Assembly (NCBI GenBank): GCA_049509675.1
Contig: JBEKZQ010000214.1
Location: forward strand, 1-10,544
Length of the DNA: 10,544 nucleotides
Source of the DNA: JBEKZQ01 sp049509675
GTDB lineage: Bacteria > Planctomycetota > Planctomycetia > Pirellulales > Thermoguttaceae
Direction: 5' to 3'
The translations under genes and the position numbers were made by a program. Position 1 is the first letter of the stretch. Each line of letters begins with the position of its first letter. Below are positions 6,532 through 10,544 of the stretch, in pieces. A model generated the notes under the pieces. It was not told where the DNA came from, ran no database searches, and saw only the letters and a program-made list of their open reading frames with translations.

Positions 6532-7923
6532 CTACGGCCGGACGCGAACGTTCCGCACGAAGGCGTTCTCTTCCACGTCGCTCCGCAGCAGCGGCCGGCC
6601 ATTGACCACAACATCTTGAAACAGCACGTCCTCGACCGCGTGCGTCTCGTCGAACCCCGTCAGCTCCACCCGCAGCCGCTGGGCCGTCGCGCGGATGTCC
6701 TTGAAAACCACGCCCGCGATGTGTCCTCGCTCCAAGTCGCGCGTCCAAACGAACTTGCCGATCCAGAGCGAGATCAGCCTGGGCGACTCCTCGATGCGAA
6801 TGTTCTCGAAGCGCACGCTGCTCACCCGGGCCGAATCGCAGTGGTACACCCGCAGCGTCCACTCGCGTCCCTTGTCGTGGATCACGTCGCAGTTGGCGAA
6901 GCGCACGTCGTCGACGTTCTCGCGCAGTTCCGCGCCGATGCTCAGGGCGTGGGCCACCTCGTTCCACAGGACGCAATCCTTGGCCACGATGCCGCGCGCC
7001 TCGCCCTGCCCCTTGTCGGTTTTCACCACGATCAGGTCGTCCAGCGTGCGCAGGAAGCAGCCTTCGACCGTCACGTCGCGGCTGTTGCAGATGTCGATGC
7101 CGTCGGAGTTCGCCCGATAGCCCAGCACTTTCACGTTCCGCACCGTCACCCGCTGGGACTGGCGTATGGGCATGTTCCAGGTGCTGGAATCGCGGAGGAT
7201 GATGCCCTCGACCGTGATGTCTGTGCCGCGAACCAGCAAGAGATTCCGCGAGTGCGTCGGGCACAGTCCGCCATCCAGAATTCCTCGGCCGCGGAGCACG
7301 ATGTTCCGGCCCTCCAGCGCGACCACCGGGCCGCGCCCCTCGGCAGTTCCTTTCACCACCGCCCCGGGCGCCAGGTATACCGTCTTGCCGTCGCCCACCC
7401 TCAGGCCGCTGATGCGGTGGACGCCCGGGCCAAAGTAGATCACGCTGGGATCGTCCGGCCGCGGCGCGGCCGCCTCCGGCGGGTTGGCAAACAGGTGCAG
7501 CGCGTGGACCCAATTGCCGTTGACCTCGATGGTCACGGGCCGCGGCCCCCTGAGCGTGAAGGACAGGCTCTTGCCTTGGATCGCCGGTACGATCCCCAGC
7601 GACGTGGGCAGAATTCTTGCCGTGGTGATCGGCTCGCGGCAGGTCACGGTCACCTTCGCCGGCCCCTCGATGTCCAGCGATGCGAAGGCCGCCGTATCGA
7701 AGAACTGGGCCGAGTGGACTTTGTCGTCCATCGCCTGCCAGCGCCGGGCCGGATCGGCGGGGGCCACCTTGAACGTGTACACGGGCACCGGTTGGCCTTC
7801 GACCATGACGCTGTAGTCGGGCGAAAGTTCCTCCCCCGTGGCCGGAGCGACGCTCACCGCCGCCTCTCCTGCCGCGCCGGCCGCCTGCCACAGCAGCATG
7901 GCCAGAATCCAAAATCGTTGCAT
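6532..7923 (-). CDS. Secreted GH28-like right-handed beta-helix protein
   Basis: This 463-residue protein starts at the ATG at 7923, with AGGAG 8 bases upstream, and carries a signal peptide (M-Q-R-F-W-I-L-A-M-L-L-W, cleavage near residue 19). Residues 30-150 form a beta-rich N-terminal domain. From about 160 onward, repeated V/I-x-V/I-x-x coils mark a parallel beta-helix as in GH28 polygalacturonases, which hydrolyse alpha-linked galacturonans by inversion. Matching motifs are N-S-D-G-I-D (272-277; family N-T-D), L-D-D-L-I-V-V-K (Asp295, Asp296; family D-D), A-H-A-L-S-I-G-A-E (324-332; family G-H-G) and possibly R358-V-Y360 in place of R-I-K. The Asp residues and the His are thus kept, but the flanking glycines and the Lys are not. 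GH28 membership or a neighbouring beta-helix family are both possible, and the substrate is uncertain. It converges on the GNAT gene, so it is a separate transcription unit from the other two CAZyme-like genes. Confidence 0.82.
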   Translation of the reverse strand: MQRFWILAMLLWQAAGAAGEAAVSVAPATGEELSPDYSVMVEGQPVPVYTFKVAPADPARRWQAMDDKVHSAQFFDTAAFASLDIEGPAKVTVTCREPITTARILPTSLGIVPAIQGKSLSFTLRGPRPVTIEVNGNWVHALHLFANPPEAAAPRPDDPSVIYFGPGVHRISGLRVGDGKTVYLAPGAVVKGTAEGRGPVVALEGRNIVLRGRGILDGGLCPTHSRNLLLVRGTDITVEGIILRDSSTWNMPIRQSQRVTVRNVKVLGYRANSDGIDICNSRDVTVEGCFLRTLDDLIVVKTDKGQGEARGIVAKDCVLWNEVAHALSIGAELRENVDDVRFANCDVIHDKGREWTLRVYHCDSARVSSVRFENIRIEESPRLISLWIGKFVWTRDLERGHIAGVVFKDIRATAQRLRVELTGFDETHAVEDVLFQDVVVNGRPLLRSDVEENAFVRNVRVRP

Positions 7924-7931
7924 CGTTCTTG

Positions 7932-7936
7932 CTCCT
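7932..7936 (-). promoter_or_regulatory. Ribosome binding site of the beta-helix gene
   Basis: AGGAG on the minus strand lies 8 bases before the ATG at 7923 and supports that start and its signal peptide. Confidence 0.6.
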
Positions 7937-7947
7937 GTTTGGTCAAT

Positions 7948-7997
7948 TCTGAAATCTCAAATTTCAAATCTGAAATTTCAAATCTGTAATCTCAAAT
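7948..7997. repeat. AT-rich nested direct repeat
   Basis: ATTTCAAATCTG occurs at 7961-7972 and again at 7975-7986. A 15-base unit, TCTGAAATCTCAAAT at 7948-7962, returns at 7983-7997 with one mismatch. Similar words (ATATTTGAAAT, 8001-8011) continue just beyond. The patch is strongly AT-rich in a GC-rich setting and sits 25 bases upstream of the beta-helix gene start, in its leader or promoter. On the minus strand it holds several TTGA words but no complete promoter I would call. The remainder of 7924-8201 shows nothing else I can support. Confidence 0.75.
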
Positions 7998-8201
7998 CCC
8001 ATATTTGAAATCGTCCGTTCCCATCTTCCGATTCTTCCGCGCTTTCCGCCATACCCGCTCAACCGTCTACCCCAAGCCGCTAATGATCGGCAAATCAATA
8101 AGTGTCGCAACAATCGTACTCATCTCGCTCCGCGAGATGGAATTCATCACGCGGAGCATGATGGCTACCTTCGAGAACAGGAAAGTTGTTGTTTTCCGAT
8201 G

Positions 8202-8843
8202 CTAATGAATGATTCTGCATTTCGGCAAAGCCTGTTGGAATTTCTTCACGCCCGCGTCCGTGACCTGCGTGCCATGGAGTTCCAAGCCTTGAAGTTGGGT
8301 CAACCGGTTCAAGTGCTCCAGCCCAGCGTCCGTGATTTGCGTACCATTGAGCCCCAACCATTTGAGTCGGGTCAATGCGCTGAGATGCTCCAGCCCAGCG
8401 TCCCTGATCTTGGTGCCTTCGAGTTCCAGCATTTCGAGTTGGGTAAGCCCTTTGAGATGCTCCAGCCCAGCGTCGGTAACCCTGGTGCCTTCGAGGTCTA
8501 ACACTTGGAGCATGTTCAACCCTTTGAGGTGTTTCAGCCCAGCGTCGGCGACATTGGTGCCGAAGAGATCCAAGTGTCCAAGTTGCGTCAACCCTTTGAG
8601 GTTTTCCATCCCGGCGTCGGTAATCTTGCTGGCACGGAGGAGCAGCCATCGGAGTTTGGTCAAGCCTTTGAGGTGTGCCAGTCCGTTGTCCGTGACCTCG
8701 TCGGTGCGAATGAGGGCCAACCCGCGAAGTTGGGTGAACCCTTTGAGGCGTTCCAACCCGGCGTCGGTGACGTGGGTCGAAACGATCTCAATCGCTCGGA
8801 GTTCGGCGAACCCTTCTAGCTGTTCCATCGCGGCGTCGGTGAC
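8202..8843 (-). repeat. Nine tandem leucine-rich-repeat units, about 72 bp each
   Basis: The coding repeats are visible in the DNA as recurrent words such as CCAGCCCAGCGTC and CCCTTTGAG at a spacing of about 72 bases. Units start at protein residues 168, 192, 217, 241, 265, 289, 313, 337 and 361. The second is 25 residues, the last 20, the rest 24. The middle units are the most alike, as expected from recent internal duplication. Confidence 0.85.
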
Positions 8844-9344
8844 ATCGGCGCCGGAAAGGCCTACCCCAGCAATTTCCGTGAAGAAATTCTCTCCCAGCAT
8901 TTTCCGCAGCCACGCTGGTTCTGGCGGCTTTGCACCTGGTATGCGAGTAGCTGATGAATCCAGCTCGTAATCACAATAGACCTTGCCGCCCAACTTGATG
9001 ATCGTTTCGACAGCCGCCCGCTGCCTTGTCGCCCGCTGCCTCTCCACCGCCAGCCAACTGCACGGGAGGGCGACCGCCAAAGTCAGTACGAAGAGCGACC
9101 GGATGCTGAACTGAAACCGCCAGCGAAAGACGATTGCGGCGGCGAACCAGAAGAGCATAAGGAGCATCGCCACGCCGACGCTCGCCACGGCAATCAGCAC
9201 GGTCCAGCCCTTGTGCTGGTTGAAGGCAAACCAACGGAACCGCTCCGATAGCCATAAGAAACCTTCAACCGCCAGCAGGCCGACGATCAGCCGATCCGGC
9301 GTGAGGTGGAACCAGCGGCGTTGGGGTTCTGCCATATCGCCCAT
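8202..9344 (-). CDS. Membrane protein with leucine-rich repeats
   Basis: A 380-residue protein with a membrane-anchored N-terminus and a leucine-rich-repeat C-terminus. Hydrophobic segments lie at about 18-32, 47-73 and 79-100, so there are probably three membrane helices. A linker (100-165) follows. Residues 168-380 then hold nine repeats of about 24 residues with the pattern V/I-T-D-A-G-L-x-H-L-x-x-L-T-x-L-x-x-L-x-L-x-G-T; the last is partial. Such repeats form a curved solenoid for protein binding; the partner is unknown. The N-terminal style (R-R-W-F-x-L-T-P-D-R-L, then N-Q-H-K-G-W-T-V-L) is typical of expanded planctomycete families. The start at 9344 fits the promoter just upstream; the ATG at 9335 (M-A-E-P-Q) is equally plausible. 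An in-frame ATG at 9509 is rejected because its extra residues are basic, repeat-derived and upstream of the predicted promoter. Divergent from the reductase gene. Confidence 0.85.
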   Translation of the reverse strand: MGDMAEPQRRWFHLTPDRLIVGLLAVEGFLWLSERFRWFAFNQHKGWTVLIAVASVGVAMLLMLFWFAAAIVFRWRFQFSIRSLFVLTLAVALPCSWLAVERQRATRQRAAVETIIKLGGKVYCDYELDSSATRIPGAKPPEPAWLRKMLGENFFTEIAGVGLSGADVTDAAMEQLEGFAELRAIEIVSTHVTDAGLERLKGFTQLRGLALIRTDEVTDNGLAHLKGLTKLRWLLLRASKITDAGMENLKGLTQLGHLDLFGTNVADAGLKHLKGLNMLQVLDLEGTRVTDAGLEHLKGLTQLEMLELEGTKIRDAGLEHLSALTRLKWLGLNGTQITDAGLEHLNRLTQLQGLELHGTQVTDAGVKKFQQALPKCRIIH

Positions 9345-9351
9345 GCCGACC

Positions 9352-9381
9352 AGTATAGCCCAACCGGCCCTCTTGCGTGAA
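9352..9381 (-). promoter_or_regulatory. Candidate promoter of the LRR gene, very short leader
   Basis: On the minus strand TTCACG (9381-9376, four of six) and TATACT (9357-9352, five of six) are 18 bases apart. A start 6-8 bases further on would fall at about 9346-9344, on or next to the ATG at 9344. Translation would then be leaderless or nearly so, which fits the lack of a clear ribosome site there. Confidence 0.4.
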
Positions 9382-9400
9382 TGGCCTGCCGGTGCGGCAA

Positions 9401-9429
9401 TCGACCTTCGCCCGCTGTTGCGGTAAAAT
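9401..9429 (+). promoter_or_regulatory. Candidate promoter of the reductase gene
   Basis: TCGACC (9401-9406, four of six matches to TTGACA) and TAAAAT (9424-9429, five of six matches to TATAAT) have the optimal 17-base spacer. The leader would be about 95 bases and would include the 8-base repeats at 9450-9481. It lies about 20 bases from the opposite-strand LRR promoter. Confidence 0.5.
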
Positions 9430-9449
9430 AGGACCCGCGCAGCGTGTTT

Positions 9450-9481
9450 TTCGGGCTTTCGTCCTTTCGGGTCTTCGTGAT
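9450..9481. repeat. Four tandem 8-base TTCGNNNN units
   Basis: TTCGGGCT, TTCGTCCT, TTCGGGTC and TTCGTGAT follow one another without gaps. They lie between the predicted reductase promoter and its start codon. The role, if any, is unknown. Confidence 0.6.
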
Positions 9482-9532
9482 TGTCCGATTTCGACGCTGA
9501 GGCGTCCACAATCTCGCGAGATGGAGAATCCT

Positions 9533-10535
9533 ATGGCCACGAACCGCCAGATCGTGCTGGCAGCACGCCCGGAGGGCCTGCCAAAGCCGTCCGACTTCCG
9601 GCTTGTCGAGACGCCGTTGGGCGAGCCTGCCGAGGGCCAGTTCCTGGTGAAGACCAATTACTTGTCGGTCGATCCCTACATGCGCGGCCGCATCAGCGAG
9701 GCCAAGAGCTACGCCGAACCGGTGCAGATCGGCCAGGTCATGGTCGGCGGCACGGTGGGCACCGTGCTCCAGTCGCGGCATGCGGACTTTCCGCCCGGCG
9801 AGGTCGTCGTGGGCTACTGGGGCTGGCAGGAATATGCGATCTCCGATGGCCAGGGCCTCGAGCGGTTCGATACCCCGCTGGCCCCCATGTCCACGGCCCT
9901 GGGCGTTTTGGGAATGCCGGGCATGACCGCCTACTTTGGCCTGCTGGAAATCGGCAAGCCCCGGCCGGGCGAGACGGTTTTTGTTTCCGCCGCCGCCGGG
10001 GCCGTCGGCTCGTTGGTCGGCCAGATCGCCAAGATCCAGGGCTGCCGCGTGGCGGGTTCCGCCGGATCGCCGCGGAAGGTGGACTACCTGACCGGCGAGT
10101 TGGGCTTCGACGCGGCCTTCAACTACAAGGAGCTGAAGGACTACGCCGCCAAGCTCCGGGAGGTCTGCCCGGGCGGGATCGACGTGTACTTTGACAACGT
10201 GGGCGGCCCCTTGAGCGACGCCGTCTTTACGCAGATCAACGTGGGCGCACGCATCGTCGTCTGCGGCCAGATCGACCAGTACAACGCCACCCGGCCGCCG
10301 CGTGGCCCGCGGGTCCTTTGGCACTTGATCGTCAAGCAGGCCCGCGCCGAGGGGTTTCTGGTCTTCCAGTTCGGCAGCCGCTTCCGCGAGGGTCAGCAGC
10401 AAATGGCCCAATGGATCAAGGAGGGCAAACTGAAGTACCAGGAGACGATCGTGGACGGCCTGGAGCACGCCCCCGAGGCCATTCTTGGGCCTGTTCCGCG
10501 GCGAGAACGTCGGCAAACAATTGGTGCGGTTGTGA
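9533..10535 (+). CDS. NADP-dependent medium-chain reductase with a C-terminal frameshift
   Basis: A zinc-independent medium-chain dehydrogenase/reductase of the leukotriene B4 12-hydroxydehydrogenase / prostaglandin reductase type, a group that reduces the double bond of enones with NADPH. The ATG at 9533 has GGAG 6 bases upstream; the ATG at 9521 is in frame but lacks a site. Residues 42-53 (N-Y-L-S-V-D-P-Y-M-R-G-R) are the group's N-terminal hallmark. The Rossmann cofactor motif is A-A-A-G-A-V-G (153-159), and D-N-V-G-G is at 221-225. No zinc-ligand Cys cluster is visible. Frame 1 runs to G-L-E-H-A-P-E-A (codon ending 10480) and then degenerates with no stop before the window ends. Skipping one base near 10481 restores F-L-G-L-F-R-G-E-N-V-G-K-Q-L-V-R-L and a TGA at 10533-10535, the expected family ending, for 333 residues. 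The coordinates given span this corrected reading. It is either a sequencing or assembly error or a real late frameshift; the enzyme is otherwise intact. Confidence 0.85.
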
Positions 10536-10544
10536 CGCATGCCG

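Noticed and set aside
6616..7989. Open frame of 457 codons on the plus strand opposite the beta-helix gene
   Set aside because: It reads as His-, Arg- and Asp-rich sequence without structure, while the minus strand shows conserved beta-helix motifs and a signal peptide.
8199..8970. Repetitive plus-strand open frames opposite the LRR region
   Set aside because: Their periodicity is the mirror image of the 72-bp coding repeats. The minus strand has the exact LRR consensus and a membrane head.
9481..10194. Plus-strand open frame of 237 codons overlapping the reductase in another frame
   Set aside because: The translation is Arg- and Gly-rich with no domain. The adjacent frame from 9533 contains all reductase motifs.

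Overview
The window looks like part of a GC-rich planctomycete chromosome (Pirellulales/Gemmatales-like). I infer this from the LRR membrane protein, whose N-terminus (W-F-x-L-T-P-D-R-L, N-Q-H-K-G-W-T-V-L, then F-S-I-R-S-L-F-V-L) is typical of planctomycete paralogue families. Large secreted CAZyme-like proteins and several kinds of short intergenic hairpin repeat fit the same picture. No lineage marker gene is present, so this rests on protein style only.

Layout. (1) 71-946, minus: a secreted protein of unknown function, lower in GC than its neighbours. (2) 1222-4191, plus: a large secreted GH9-type protein with an N-terminal extension, a CelD-type Ig domain and a divergent catalytic domain. 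(3) 4305-5699, plus: a secreted, probably TIM-barrel, glycoside-hydrolase-like protein. (4) 5713-5772: a double-hairpin inverted repeat. (5) 5825-6373, plus: a GNAT acetyltransferase. (6) 6374-6531: a convergent gap holding two further unrelated hairpin repeats. (7) 6532-7923, minus: a secreted right-handed beta-helix protein related to GH28. (8) 7924-8201: a gap with an AT-rich nested direct repeat just upstream of gene 7. (9) 8202-9344, minus: a three-helix membrane protein with nine leucine-rich repeats. (10) 9533-10535, plus: an NADP-dependent medium-chain reductase of the leukotriene B4 dehydrogenase/PTGR type, with a +1 frameshift 18 codons before its expected stop. No gap between genes exceeds 300 bases. 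Positions 1-70 hold nothing I can support.

Function. Three exported CAZyme-like proteins (GH9-type, TIM-barrel, GH28-type) lie within 7 kb, which suggests a small locus for plant or algal polysaccharide breakdown. No SusC/SusD-like transporter, regulator or sulfatase is visible, and the third gene is on the other strand, so joint action is inference. The GH9 and GH28 relatives both keep some catalytic motifs and lose others, so their substrates should not be assumed from family names. I found no CRISPR array, tRNA, rRNA, transposase, phage gene or defence system. The most concrete anomalies are the reductase frameshift and the altered GH9 active-site motifs.
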